Part shown: in pieces, positions 1-31,091 of the stretch
How the letters are laid out: each line of letters starts with the position of its first letter
How positions within the stretch are numbered: the first letter of the stretch is position 1
Assembly (NCBI GenBank): GCA_030549495.1
Contig: JAUIRK010000859.1
Span: 323,113 to 387,112 of the forward strand
Reading direction: 5' to 3'
DNA length: 64,000 bases
Origin: Nectonema munidae
Lineage: Eukaryota; Nematomorpha; Nectonematoida; Nectonematidae
Made by a program: the position numbers and the translations under genes
Notes under the pieces: model-generated
The model's input: the letters and a program-made list of their open reading frames with translations, nothing else
Told to the model about the DNA's origin: nothing
Databases searched by the model: none

Positions 1-453
1 ATCAGGCTCGTTTCTCCAATATAACGATTTTTGAGGAATGCGTACATATCCAGACAAATAAAGCACACCAATAAAGGCAAATAAAGAATCATAACTAAGA
101 TTTGAAGCTTTGAGGTTTTTTTGAAGTGCATAAACCTTTGATTGATTTAAAATTAAATTTATGAAGTCATCGTTTAAAAATAATTTCAAGACTTCATATG
201 GTGATTTTGATTCAAACTCTTGCAAAAATGAATTGTTTTGACTTGAAAAGCAAGGAATTCTACCAAAATTAGATGTAATAGTACGTTGCCACTTTCTTTT
301 ACCAGAATATGTAGATGCTTTAGAACATTTTTTAGAAATTTCAAGACCTTCTCTGAAAACTCTTGCTGGTAAATGATCAATATACGCACGCTGAATAACT
401 ATCGTATCACCTTCATTATCATCGTAGTTGTTAGAATGAGTCAGCTCATCTAA
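1..453 (-). mobile_element. piggyBac transposase, N-terminal part, cut by window edge
   Basis: The minus strand is open from 453 down to the window edge (about 150 codons) without a useful ATG. Its far end reads YLSGYVRIPQKSLYWRNEPD, which is the conserved N-terminal-domain motif of piggyBac (DDE_Tnp_1_7) transposases: hydrophobic, G-Y-V, P, YW, then P-D. Upstream of it are the usual acidic and proline-poor linker and the 'FFDDEVINLI'-like helix (here LFLNDDFINLILN). A TAG stop lies directly before the open stretch, so this is either an exon or a decayed copy. The catalytic half would lie left of the window. It lies downstream of CSTF2 on the same strand. Family assignment is by motif recognition. 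Confidence 0.75.
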
Positions 454-973
454 CTACTCTTTACTTAGTCTATAAATATAAAAATAAAAAATGTTCCACA
501 TTCTCCGATGGGGGATAAACGTCACACAATTTAAAAAATTGAAATAGATAACAATAGGTAAACATTGTTTTATATTTTATTTTATCTTAAAAATATTTAA
601 AGACTTATAAAACAATAAAAAAAAATTTACTTTGTTATAAGTTCCAAAAAAAATAAATATCTTACCTAAAAGATTGACTCATATTCAAGTTTGGCAGAAA
701 CGAATGTTTAAGGAAGAAAAATATAATCTTAAAGCAGAAAATTATGAGAAAATAAAATCAATATAAGAACAGAGGAACGCAAAACAAAAAAATCAATATA
801 TAACTGAGATCTTTAACGCCTTTAGAAATGTGACCTTGAAAACATATGGTACAATCGTCACCGATCGGAGATAATGGGATACACCGGCATATACGTTACG
901 AAATACCCGACAAATTTTTTTCTTCAAAAATGTGTTATTAGGGCGAGTTGACTATGTATGCCCTCATATTGAA
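454..973. other. AT-rich spacer, nothing recognised
   Basis: About 500 bp of AT-rich sequence lie between the piggyBac fragment and the last recognised CSTF2 exon. I see no conserved reading frame on either strand. In particular, no C-terminal helix domain of CSTF2 (the pattern DQI..LP..QR..I..LK) could be read here on the minus strand. Confidence 0.5.
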
Positions 974-19932
<18,959 letters not shown>

Positions 19933-22900
19933 TGAAAAATTAGATGGGAAAATCAACAAAATAAATTGAATATTTATTTTTAATAGATAGATTAATGAAT
20001 GAATCACAGCTTGTAAGATGACTTGAAATCTTTCAGATCGCAACCTGTAGATATTGCAAAATAAGTATGCTAGTTGTTAAAAAATTATAAAAAATAATTG
20101 CTAAAAAATATTTTGTGTGCTCGTTTAATAAACGATCTTCTTCTTCTTAAAAAAAATGAAAGAAATTCAGTAAATAAAAGAAAACTAAACGATTTACAAA
20201 AAAACTTCAGTTAAATTTAAAAAATGAAAAACGTAAAAATCTTATAATCAAGTATCGTTTTTTATTTTTTCTTCATCGTATTTCTTGAATTTTAAGACAA
20301 ATGAAAATTTAACCACTAAATCAACAACTATTTGAGGTGCTGTTTTTAAATAATTTCTATAAATCAAAAGTGAAACAAAGGCTATCAAAATGATAAACAA
20401 CAAATTAACAGAACATTAAAATTTTATGCAATATATTTTATGTTAAGATTTACCATAACAAAATAAGCATTTCCTGACAATAAATAAAGGAAGTATGAAA
20501 GTACGATGTACTTATGCATAGTCGTGAGAATGTAGACTTCAATTAAAAATTTGGTCTTATAGACGATTCTTATTTGCAAAGCTGAATAATCACAAGTAAT
20601 TCCCAATTGCTAAAGAAAGTACAAATATTTTGTAACTAAACTTGACGGGTTATTGAGGCATTATTTAAAGAAAATATATATTTAGTTCCTGGAAACAGAT
20701 GGCGCTAGACTGTTTTCGAGGTGAAAATACAAAGAAATCATTCGTTCCGAAGATAACTTTAAGTTAATTTTTCTTTTATTGTATAATACCAATTGTTAAT
20801 TTTATTATTGAGTCCTTTTGCAAGTAAATTGACTATGTATAAATAATTATATTCGATGATAAGAGAAAAAGGACCAAAGAAACTTTATTATAGCTATATA
20901 ATAAGTTTACGACTTTTCTCCATTAAAGTTGAAATTAGAGAATTTTTCAATGAATAAACTTTCAAGGATACAGCGTTTAGTTAAAATATCTTTCTTGCAC
21001 TTAATTTAAATATTATCAAAATAAGGAGAGTGACCATTCTGATAAGAATGATTAACAATTGAAAACAAGAGGTTTTGCGTTGGCGGTACTTTTTTATGTC
21101 CTCTTATGGTCACATCTCAAAACGAGAGGTATTATCTATGTAAATTCAATTACAGTCTTACAATCTCAAATGTGGCTTTGTTGGACTCCATTTTACTGTC
21201 CAACACCAAACCAAAAATAAAATTTGGCGAATAGAAACCATAATTAAGGTTTTAAACATTTAGTTCTTATCATTCCCATGTGCTAATATTAAAAGGCGCT
21301 GAGACGAGCTCGAACGCGCTATTGGTTGGAGTTATCAAAGTACATTCAGCCATTGGGCTACATGCTCGCGTTATGTTTGAGATGGCTAATTACAGTTATG
21401 TGATTTTGTTTTTAATAGTCGATAGCTCTGGGTATTGAACCCCTGACCTTCAACTGTTCAGCTCTAGAATGGAGTTGTGATACAAAGTGATTAAAATATA
21501 TTTTAATAAAAAAATTATTTTACTCTAAATATTGGCTAAATTTTTAATTTTAACAGTTTATGTTATATATTTTTAATATACTTAATTTTCTGTATAAAAA
21601 TTTTAAAATTTAAAATTCAAAAATATTTGTTTCATTGTCTATATAAGATATCATGATTTCGATAATTTGGCTAATAATAAATTCTGTTTATTTTGTATCA
21701 ATGTTAGAAGTTAAAAAAATATTGAATATTTACAAAATTGTGTTAATCATATTGTTTTTTAATGTTAACTTATAAATTTTACAATATATAGCGATTACAA
21801 TTTTTCATTCAATTAAAATTAGTAATTTGATTATTTTCAAACCTTCCTGTTCTAGTATATCAACGTTTAAAAAGGAATTTGAAATAATAGTTCTCGTTTT
21901 AATCGTTAATATATTTTTAATCTCTTTAATATTATTTTTGAAAGAAGATATCAGGTTCATGCTCATTTTTACAGATGATAATCCCAAATATCTTAACCCT
22001 TTAAATAACTTCACCAACACTTATAGTTCTTAAAATTTTCAATTTTTTCTATTAGTAGCTTTGATGTCTTATTTTTTGTAAAAACGATATATTTGAACTA
22101 AAAAAACGTCTTTTGTATATCGAATTTTGTGAACAGTGATATATTTTTTTTATAATTTTAATTTTATAGCCCAAAAAATTACTCTCTTTATGAGATGCAG
22201 GATTTATTAGGTTTACTTTAGCAGAAATGGATGAATTTATTATTCAACTTTCCAGAGTTTAAATGGTATCAAATCAGTAAAAATCGTTGATATGTACTTA
22301 TACTTCATCTGCATCTTTTATTTTTCACTTTTTAATAAAATAAAGTTGTTGAGATAAAGAAGAATAAATTTGCTGCACACATTAAATTTTAATAAATGAT
22401 AAGAAGAAAAAAATTTATTGAAAAAAAGACAATAGTTCAGATCCCAAGACATATGTTAATTCAAGGGACTTTAGGACTTTGCAAAAAAATATGCAAAGTA
22501 TAAACTAATAAAAAATTACAAAGTAATAATGTACTGTGAGGTAAGTGTTTTTTTTTACAAATTTTTAAATGGTAACAAAGAAACATCAATATTATTAAAT
22601 AAATAATTTAATTTTTGTATAATATTGTAGTTTAAAAAAATAAATTGAGAATTCTGAATGAAATAGATGATAAAAGTGACATGACGTAATATGCGAAAGC
22701 CGTGCTCTGTATGCATGACCTGATTTATAGTTCATAAGGTTTTCGAATAGAAAATTATAGTTTCCATGTAAATAGTTAAATATAAATATTGACATTTTGT
22801 GATTATAAATATCATCAACTTTAAATAAGTCATTACGTTTGAGCCAAAAATTTTTAATTAAAAACAGTTCTTAATGCCTTCTTCTCTATAATAGTGAATT

Positions 22901-24099
22901 TTAATTTATTTTTGGATACCAATTTATTATACTGAAACTTAAGTACTGAACGAAGAAATATTTATACAGAAGTAACTTTATCTTTGTAGGGAATATATGA
23001 TTAGTATAGGGAAGTAAACCTATAACTTGATTAAACTTAAATGCTAGCTGATTTGTGTGTGATGAAAATCTATAGTCAATCCAAAAGAATTATGAGATTA
23101 TACTATTTCAAAACCAGCGTTTGATAAAAATTCAGAATTGACATAAAGCTTAAAAGAAACAATCATTGCTTTAGAGTTACTAATATTGATCGATAATTTG
23201 TTGATAGAGCTCCATTTATCCAATACTGCTAAACTTTTCTTTCAATATATCAAACTTTGATAAAGTATCATGATTAAAATCCAATTTTTTTGTAAACAAT
23301 CATATAAGGTACAAGTATACATTTTAATCAAAAATGTTATGTATGTTTATTTCATTTATTTATTCTTATTTTAAAGTTATATTTCGTTTTTCTTCTTTTT
23401 GAATATTTTTTTATTATAAGTTAAAGCATGTCATAAATTCAAAAATTGTCACCAGTAATTTCAAGTAAAATTTCAATCTATAAATTATTAGCTTTGTTGT
23501 TTGTATCTTTTTTAAATATAAATTATTTTTAAAGTTTATCAGATCAATCTTAAGTTTATTAATTAAGGAACAAGAAAGATTCTAAAAAAGAATAATTAAT
23601 TTTGTATATCTTGCTATGAAAAAATGTTCTTTAAACGTTAGACTCAGTGCTTTCTCTATGAATAGGTTGTATGGTTTTTTTTATCGGTGACAGACTGAAG
23701 AATTCAGGGATAGTATGCCAATTAAAAAAAAAATTAAATTTGACATACGGAACTTTTTATATTGGCTTTGAACAAATCGCAATTTTGAGGCTTTTTGAAT
23801 TCAATCCCCGAACAAAAGATGAGAATTTTTAAAAAAAGATTTTTTTCAAAATTTAGTTTTCAATCGTTTTTATTTTACGACAGATTTTAAAGAAGATCCA
23901 AACAACACCACAACTGTTATATTACAAAAAACTTTCATATAAAAGAATAAGTTTGTTTTGATAGGAAGAAAACAATGCTAAAAACGATAATTGCTTTATT
24001 GGAAAATTTATGTTATATAACTTTTCTATGATTAATAAAATGTGATCAATGAGAAATTTGTGCAAAAAACAGTAAAAATAATAGCAAGGTTTTTTTGTT
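19933..24099. other. Intergenic AT-rich DNA with a tRNA-like B box
   Basis: No host gene recognised. The CSTF2 5' flank and promoter must begin here, but no clear core promoter motif can be assigned. At 21431-21441 the minus strand has GGTTCAATACC, a match to the tRNA/SINE B-box consensus, preceded on that strand by GAACAGTTGAAGGTCAGG. No A box and no cloverleaf could be drawn, so a decayed SINE is more likely than a tRNA gene. Confidence 0.45.
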
Positions 24100-25411
24100 T
24101 TATCAATGCTTGAACCCTTTTACATTGTCAGGCATATATGGTGCACCATCTGTACATAGGCTAATGCTATTTGAAGTGAAATACTTGTCTACAATTTCAA
24201 AAATATCTTGACCCTATGTAGATCTCAAAAAAGGTTTCCAAAATAAAAATTGTTCAATTACCTCTTCTTTATATGGGAATAAAAGCTAAAAGTTGTGCTT
24301 TTACAGAAATATTAGTCGACTCATCTAACTGAATTGTAAAATATTTTTCTTTTTTAATGCTACAAATTACTTGAGATTCAATGTTTTCAGACATATCACA
24401 TATCCGTCTCCTAATAGTATTATCATAAAAAGGAATTTTCATACCTTTTCCATATTTTTCACGAAATAAAATTTTCACAATTTTATAGCATGCTGGTAAA
24501 ATCAAAGAATCAGCGATTCTATGCGCATATTTTGAGCAACAGTTTCTGTCACAGCAAAACTTACTTCTTGAGTTCTATCTGAAACGAAGCTTTATAAAAT
24601 TCTGCCTCAATTCTCAAAAGTATTCCTTAGTTTTTTGAGATAAATGCGAGTCTTTTGTCATGAAATGTCTTTTCAATTTATTTGGAACCATGGCTTCATT
24701 AGCTAGTTTTTCTGCACATACAAGACACATAAGAAAGGTGGTTTTCTTTAGAAGAAATAAACCCCAAAGACAAATATTCTTTCAATCTCACATTTTTCAT
24801 TTTCAAACTTTTGTTTTTTAAAAACAAATTTTTCCATATTAAATTGAATTAAGTTTTGATGGTAATTCAAATTTTTTTCGATCCAAGTTATTGGGCCTTT
24901 TTTAATTATATGCTAATCTTAAAAAAAAGATTGAAATCTTTTGAAAAAATCTTTTGCCTTTTTGGCGGGTTTACTGTTTAGTTGAAAGTACACAGAAAAT
25001 TAAATTAAATCTTTTATGTATGCCATGTTGTGTTTTATGTGGGACGAATAAATGCAATGTTTATATGTGAAAATTGCATGTATGTTGGGAAAGCGTGCAA
25101 AAGTGCAAAAACTAAAGAAGCATAAGAGTATGAAGATTCAATGATGAAAAATACATATTCAAATAATTTAAATGTACTTTTACCCGCTAAAATAAAAAAT
25201 ATTCATATTCACCTGATAATACATGAAAAATAAAGGGAATATTATGATAATCAAATAATATATACTAAACTTATAAACTATACATATAAAAATATTATAA
25301 ATATAACTATTGAGAATAAACTTGAAACTTTGTTTTCTACAAAAATACGTGCCCCAATTTCGAACCGTTTGCGCTATTAATGTGCCGCGAAACACTTGTT
25401 GAAAACCTCTG
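24100..25411 (-). mobile_element. hAT element remnant, ZBED5-like transposase
   Basis: The minus strand reads MILPACYKIVKILF, ICDMSENIESQVICSIKKEK and YFTIQLDESTNISVKAQLLAF, matching the region before and at the first catalytic Asp of ZBED5-type hAT transposases. Further on, at 24130-24220, it reads DIFEIVDKYFTSNSISLCTDGAP. The 5' terminus at 25411, reverse-complemented, is CAGAGGTTTTCAAC followed by GTGTTTCGCGGCAC, a pattern typical of these elements. The frame is broken by several stops and shifts, and the left end was not identified. It resembles the hAT at 2982-5763 in family but not in sequence. Confidence 0.8.
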
Positions 25412-26008
25412 CCTTATGGTATAAATTCTTAATTTCTATAAGAAATAAGTCATGGCTTTAAACTCTTTATTTTTCAGCGGTTGACCTGACCCTATGGCTA
25501 ATTTTTCGGCGGGAAATCTTCGAAAAAGCTTAGTGAAAACACCGGTTTGACAGTAAGCCTAAACAGTCCCAAAGACTGGAAGCTAATAATTTGATTAATT
25601 TTTGTCATCTCTTTTAAAATACTTTAAAATTTTAAATTTTAAAAAAAGAAATTTTATAGGATTTTTTAATACGTAAAAAATAGACTCCTACCCATTTAAA
25701 ATCTCTGACCCCCACCCCCAATCCTGTCTGAAAGTATGGCTTCTTCTTGTTGATCTACAAATTACGCTATCTCAATATCAGCGCAGTCAGTCGCTCCAAG
25801 CAACACTTTTATTTGAAACGGAGTCAACATTTTTCTTTTCAAAAATGCTCGTAGGTTTAGGGCGTAAAAGTTTGGTTGCACGTTCGCAGCAGTAAGGATG
25901 AGCAAGTATGATACTGCCGGCTCCATAAATATTAGGCTTTCACATTTGTTATTTTATTTTAAAAATAATATTTTCTCTTTAAGTTCATAATTGCGCTTTG
26001 ATTGCCTT

Positions 26009-27550
26009 ATGAATGAAGCTTGTGGCGTTTTTGGTTGCATTGCTACGAAAAAAGTAAAGTGTGAGTCGAGCGACGTGGGAAATATCATATTCAACGCTCT
26101 AATCCAGCTTCAGCACAGAGGACAAGAAAGTGGTGGCATTGTGACCCATGATTCTTCCACCTGTCAATCACCCTCTTCCTTTAACATCGTCAAAGTAAAG
26201 GGTTTGGTTGGTCAAGCATTTGACGAAGCAAAGATACGAACCCTGAAAGGAGATGTTGGAATCGGGCACACGCGTTATTCTACACAAGCAGGCACCGACA
26301 TGATCAATTGCCAGCCCTTTGTCGTGCACACTTCCTTAGGCATCATCAGCATAGCTCACAACGGGGAGTTGTACAATGTGAATAAGCTGCGCAAGCAACT
26401 CCTTGAAAAAGGCATCGGCTTGACTACGAACACAGATAGCGAGTTGATTGCCCAGTTCTTGTCCCAACCGCCCTGCAACCTTGCGACGAATGGCGACACC
26501 ACTGATGACGTACACTACAATTGGCTTGAAAGAATCAAAAATTTCATGAAAGAAAGTGACATCAGTTATTCCCTTTTACTCCTGCACAAGGACACCATTT
26601 GGGCAGTAAGAGATGCCTATGGCAATCGCCCTCTGTGCTTAGGGTATATTCGACCTTTCGGCAATGAACTCGCAACCAACACAAACACAACATCCAAAAA
26701 AGCCTTGAATGGAGGAAACGATGAGTGCGAAAAAATGAATGACTACTGGCTTGTTGCTTCTGAATCCTGCTGTTTTTCCTCCATAAACGCTGTGTACCAC
26801 AAAGAAGTCCTACCTGGAGAAATTGTGAAAATAAGTAAAGATGGGCCAATCACGATGCATGTCGTGAAAAGAGCGAATGTTGCGTTCTGCATCTTCGAGT
26901 ACGTTTACTTTTCTCGACCAGATTCAATTTTTGAGGGTCAGTGTGTTTATTCTGTCAGGTTTGAAAGTGGTAAAATTTTGGCGCGAGAATCGAAAGAGAT
27001 ATGCGCCGATTTTGTTAGCGTTATCCCGGATTCAGCAACCCCTGCCGCTCTAGGCTTCTCTCTAGAAAGTGGCATCCCATTCATTGATGTCTTTTCCAAA
27101 AATAGGTACGTTGGTCGCACATTCATCCAGCCCAGTCAATGCATGAGAGAGATCTCAGTCAGTCAAAAATTCTCAGTCATCGTCGACAACGTCAAGAATA
27201 AAGCGATCGTACTCATCGATGACTCTGTCGTAAGGGGAACGACAACCGGCCTAATGGTGAAAATGCTTAAGAAGTTTGGGGCACGAGAAGTTCACGTTAG
27301 GATTGCATCTCCTGCTATCCGCTATCCGTGCTACATGGGTATAAACATTCCTAGTAGAGAGGAGTTGGTGGCGAATCGATACCCGGATGTGGACACTTTT
27401 GCTAAAAACATTTGTGCTGACAGTTTGCAATACCTCAGTCTGGAAGGCCTACAAAATGCCGTTGATAAAAATAGGAAGCGCAAAGGCAAACAAATTGCTG
27501 GGCATTGCAAAGCGTGTTTAACCGGTGTGTATCCCATGAATGACTGGTGA
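26009..27550 (+). CDS. PPAT: Amidophosphoribosyltransferase (PPAT), intronless
   Basis: Catalyses the first committed step of de novo purine synthesis in the cytosol: PRPP plus glutamine gives 5-phosphoribosylamine. The ATG at 26009 gives 513 aa (human 517). The start MNEA|CGVFGCIA places the catalytic glutaminase Cys at residue 5, after a four-residue propeptide. Glutaminase motifs follow: QHRGQESGGI, GIGHTRYST, AHNGELYN, TNTDSELIAQ. The PRPP loop is IVLIDDSVVRGTT (about residues 400-412). The four Fe-S cluster cysteines of the animal/Bacillus type are all present: C294 (AFCIFEYVYF), C441 (YPCYMGI), C500 and C503 (GHCKACLTG). The frame is open six codons upstream, but only from a TTG. An acceptor-like CTCTTTAAG sits 24 bp before the ATG. 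AATAAA overlaps the last base of the stop codon. Confidence 0.97.
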   Translation: MNEACGVFGCIATKKVKCESSDVGNIIFNALIQLQHRGQESGGIVTHDSSTCQSPSSFNIVKVKGLVGQAFDEAKIRTLKGDVGIGHTRYSTQAGTDMINCQPFVVHTSLGIISIAHNGELYNVNKLRKQLLEKGIGLTTNTDSELIAQFLSQPPCNLATNGDTTDDVHYNWLERIKNFMKESDISYSLLLLHKDTIWAVRDAYGNRPLCLGYIRPFGNELATNTNTTSKKALNGGNDECEKMNDYWLVASESCCFSSINAVYHKEVLPGEIVKISKDGPITMHVVKRANVAFCIFEYVYFSRPDSIFEGQCVYSVRFESGKILARESKEICADFVSVIPDSATPAALGFSLESGIPFIDVFSKNRYVGRTFIQPSQCMREISVSQKFSVIVDNVKNKAIVLIDDSVVRGTTTGLMVKMLKKFGAREVHVRIASPAIRYPCYMGINIPSREELVANRYPDVDTFAKNICADSLQYLSLEGLQNAVDKNRKRKGKQIAGHCKACLTGVYPMNDW

Positions 27551-27686
27551 ATAAATTTATTTTGCAATAAAGTACTTCGTCTTACTTTCTTCTTTCTTCA
27601 TATAACAAGAATGTGTCTCATTTAAATTACAATTATATTTTTAGACTACCTTGGAGTCCACTCTTTCAAGGTCACAATTTTTTGAA
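27551..27686 (+). promoter_or_regulatory. PPAT-GPALPP1 spacer: two AATAAA signals and an acceptor-like site
   Basis: The 136-bp spacer holds AATAAA at 27550-27555 and again at 27566-27571, then TCTTCTTTCTTC pyrimidine runs and TATATTTTTAG ending at 27644, 42 bp before the GPALPP1 ATG. There is little room for a separate promoter. Confidence 0.45.
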
Positions 27687-28451
27687 ATGAATAGCACAAA
27701 AGGAGATGATGATGATGATGATTTCGGTCCGCCTATTCCTGATTCTGTACAATCGAGTTGTCATAATTTTAATGGCGAGAAGGCGGAATCATCAGTGATA
27801 AAAGGTCCCTATTTTCCCGATTCTATAAAAGCAGCTTTTTTACAACAAATAAATAACAAAATTGAAGTAAATAATCATGATGATGTTGAAATCGTTGGTC
27901 CTAATCCCAGTTTAATGGCAGCTGTCGAAGAAAAAGTTGGAGGCAGTTGTAAACTCATAGAAAAGATAGAACGTAGAGCTGAAGATCAAAAGAAAAAGTT
28001 GACTGGAGCAACTGAAGATAAAAAACTTGAAAGAGAAGACTGGATGATTCACCCGAAATCAAAATCCTTGCTTGATTCTTCTTCAAGTAGCAACTCTAAT
28101 CGTGGAATCAGTAGCAAATCTGTCAAAAAATCAGATACACCCCTCAAACATTCGTATGACGCAAGAGAAGGTGGTGAAAAAGATGTTTTGTCGAGTAAAA
28201 AGTCGAAAACAGATAAAAATATTAAAGAGAAAACATCTCTCGTGGAGCTTCATCGAAGGGAAAGGGATAAAAAAGCTGAATGTACGGATAAGGCTTCAAA
28301 GCCTGAAAGAGTTCCATTTGATCGAGAAACCGAGTTGAAGAATATTTTTTCAAAAAGCACTCTCACTACCGAAAGCGTTGTGGACAAAGCAAACACAACT
28401 CTTTCAAATAGGTTTTCGAAAGAGAAAGGAAAAAGGAATTACAAGAGTTGA
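27687..28451 (+). CDS. GPALPP1: GPALPP1-like protein (DUF3752), intronless
   Basis: About 254 aa from the ATG at 27687, very hydrophilic and probably nuclear; the molecular role of the family is poorly known. The N-terminus has an Asp run and three degenerate GPALPP motifs (FGPPIPDSV, KGPYFPDSI, EIVGPNPSL). The C-terminal DUF3752 region matches the human protein in order: REDWMIHP (human RESWMTELP), a Ser/Lys-rich linker, SLVELHRRERDKK (human SLMDIHHKKLKSK), ERVPFDRETELK (human ERIPFDRDKDLK) and LSNRFSKEKG (human LNTRFSHGKG). The frame extends upstream to a TTG just after an acceptor-like TATATTTTTAG ending at 27644, so a 5' leader exon or trans-spliced leader may join there. It follows PPAT on the same strand with a 136-bp gap. 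Confidence 0.88.
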   Translation: MNSTKGDDDDDDFGPPIPDSVQSSCHNFNGEKAESSVIKGPYFPDSIKAAFLQQINNKIEVNNHDDVEIVGPNPSLMAAVEEKVGGSCKLIEKIERRAEDQKKKLTGATEDKKLEREDWMIHPKSKSLLDSSSSSNSNRGISSKSVKKSDTPLKHSYDAREGGEKDVLSSKKSKTDKNIKEKTSLVELHRRERDKKAECTDKASKPERVPFDRETELKNIFSKSTLTTESVVDKANTTLSNRFSKEKGKRNYKS

Positions 28452-28932
28452 ATTGAGGTGATGCGCGCAAAATGTTTTGCAATGCTTTCATTTTGGTTTG
28501 TTTGATCAAAAATAAATCTCTGGCGTATTTGTTAGATAAGCGATACACTCGTATATACATATATTTCACTAACCCATTTTAGACCAATGTTCCCAAAGGA
28601 AAGGCAGTCTAATTCTTATTTTCAATAAAATTAATAGGAATTACTAAAGGCTCTTCTTTGTTTGGTCGTAAATGTGAAAAGAGAATAAAATGAAGCCAAA
28701 AACTAAATTAAATCACGTTCCAATTTTTTTTTGATGAAGAAAATATTTCAATACTCAATTCTTATCTCTTCGCTTCACCACATCTTTAGCACGCGTGTGT
28801 GGTTTATTTTATCGGGCTAGTGTACGCTTAGTTTGTTTGTAGTGTTCCTAGCTTAAATTTTAGTCAAATATTAAAACGCTTTTAACTTTCACATTTATCA
28901 ACAAAATGCATCATGCGATATACCAAATTAAA

Positions 28933-29194
28933 GCATTTTTTATGGGCGTTCAGAATACATTACTTATATCATAAGTACTGGAGAAATACCATTTTTCTGT
29001 TTTTATATTCCATGGGCTTCATTACCATTAATTAGCAGATGAGGGATGCATATTTTTTATATTGCATTTTTTATGGGCGTTCAGAATACATTACTTATAT
29101 CATAAGTACTTGAGAAATACCATTTTATTGTTTTTATATTCCATGGGCTTCATTACCATTAATTAGCAGATGAGGGATGCATATTTTTTATATT
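28933..29194. repeat. Two-copy tandem duplication, 131-bp period
   Basis: The unit opening GCATTTTTTATGGGCGTTCA at 28933 restarts at 29064. The copies differ at only a few bases (for example GTACTGGAG against GTACTTGAG). Both end in GATGAGGGATGCATATTTTT. A recent simple duplication with no coding content. Confidence 0.95.
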
Positions 29195-31091
29195 TGGCAA
29201 TACTAAAGCTTGTTACATTTTGACAAATTTTCACCTTTAATCAGTAACAACACAATTATAAAACCACTCTACTATCAGAACCTAAATTTATTCGTAGATT
29301 TTTATAAAATAATTTTAGTTTTCTGTTTTTTATAAATTAACATTCGTTTTTATATTACTTACAACTTTTGAATTATTTACCAAAATTTTAAGTGCTGGTT
29401 TAATTTCCACTTTGATTCCTCAAAGAATAAAGATTTTGGATTGCGCTTTGATAAGTTCACTGAAAAAAAATGAGAAGAGAAAAAGATCAAAAGATTTACT
29501 AAATTTTTCTCAATAATTAACCCCATAAATTTATATTATTATTTTCATTATAAACCACTCTCCTACAAAAACCTAAATTTATTTCCAGATTTTTAAAAAA
29601 TAATTTTAATTTTCGGTTCTCACACGCACCCCACATAAATATTTTTCTGTATGAAGTGTTAGGAAACTCTTCTTTATTATGTAATAAATATTTTCATAAC
29701 CTGTACGGTTGAACGGGGGTATATACAACTTCATCTCCAATCTGTATACTACGATGGTTTCTATTCCATAGTAAGATTTTTTGAGGGTATAAAATGTTAA
29801 TCTACTTTATTTCGTTTGTACTTTCATGTGGTGTAGGTGAAATGACTTCAAATTAATTTTATAGACCAGTACTTCAACTAAAATTTTACCCAAACTTTTT
29901 TTTTCACGAGAAGTTAAAAAATTTTTCCTTTGGATTAAAGTACACTTATAAATAAAATATTTTCTGAAAAAAAATTGGAAAAATTTCTTTAAAATTTAAA
30001 AAAAAAAAGTTGATATTTTTACTCGTTTTTTTTTAATTAAAATAAAATTATTTTTTTCTAATATTTACATTTACTTATTCAAAATTGCTTACATTTTATT
30101 TTAAAATTTTTGATATATATTTTTGATTTTAATAATTTTAAAAAAAATTGTGTTAAAATTTACAAATTTTAATTTTGAAAGAGAACTTTATGCGAGATTT
30201 TTTTTAAACCATGCCGATCTTAAAGAGCATTCTTTTACCCGCATTTTGCATTTCGTTTCGTTTTTGAAAAAATTTCTAAATTTTTTTTATAAGCCTTGGA
30301 ACAATATGGACAATTTTGATATTTTCACTATATTTTAGCGTGTGAAATCGATAATTACATATTTTTTTTGCATATTCATAAAATATACCTAATATTTAAA
30401 CTTTCTGAATTTGATTTTCTTTATATTTTTTAAAAAAATTGTAAGGGTTCGTCCCCCTACAAAATTTTAAATTTATGAAATTTTCGATTTTAATATCTCA
30501 TTTTAAAGGTAATATTATACTAATTACGAAAATGTATTAATATTTTAAGTTTGAAAATTTTAAAATCCTTTTTTTGACTCTGTACTTGATAAAATGACAA
30601 AATTTCCAACTTTGACCGCAAAAAATATGTCATTCGATTCATTTCAAACAAATTAGATATTTGGAATCAGCGTACCAAACTCTCTAAGAATTTTCGATTT
30701 TTCAGGCCTTTCAATCGGTCTCAAAATTATGACTTCACATATATTCAACAAATATATAAGTATTATACATTTTTAGATTTCTCTTATCATTCTGAATAAC
30801 AATATTAACTTTATTTTACCATAAATATTTTGGTTCAATTTTTTTTATATATATTTGTCTTGCCAGACCTGCTTAAACTCACATACACATCATTTGTATA
30901 ATGCGAGATTCTTTAAAATAATAATATATTTGAAGAAATATTTTTTCAGTATGAAGAGTTTTAGGAAACTCTTCTCTGTTATGTAATCATATCCTATCAT
31001 ATCCTAATATATATGTTTCATCTCCAACCTGTATACTACGATGATTCATCACCGTATACTACGATGGTTTCTATTCCACGTACAAATGACT
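29195..31091. repeat. AT-rich intergenic DNA with a dispersed repeat pair
   Basis: No genes seen. A block around 29640-29775 (TATGAAGTGTTAGGAAACTC... CATCTCCAATCTGTATACTACGATGG) recurs around 30948-31080 with the phrase GTATACTACGATG present twice in the second copy. The intervening DNA is almost pure A/T. Confidence 0.6.

Noticed and set aside
25991-26008. Upstream extension of PPAT starting at a TTG codon
   Set aside because: The ATG at 26009 gives the short propeptide before the catalytic Cys that the family uses; the extension has no ATG.
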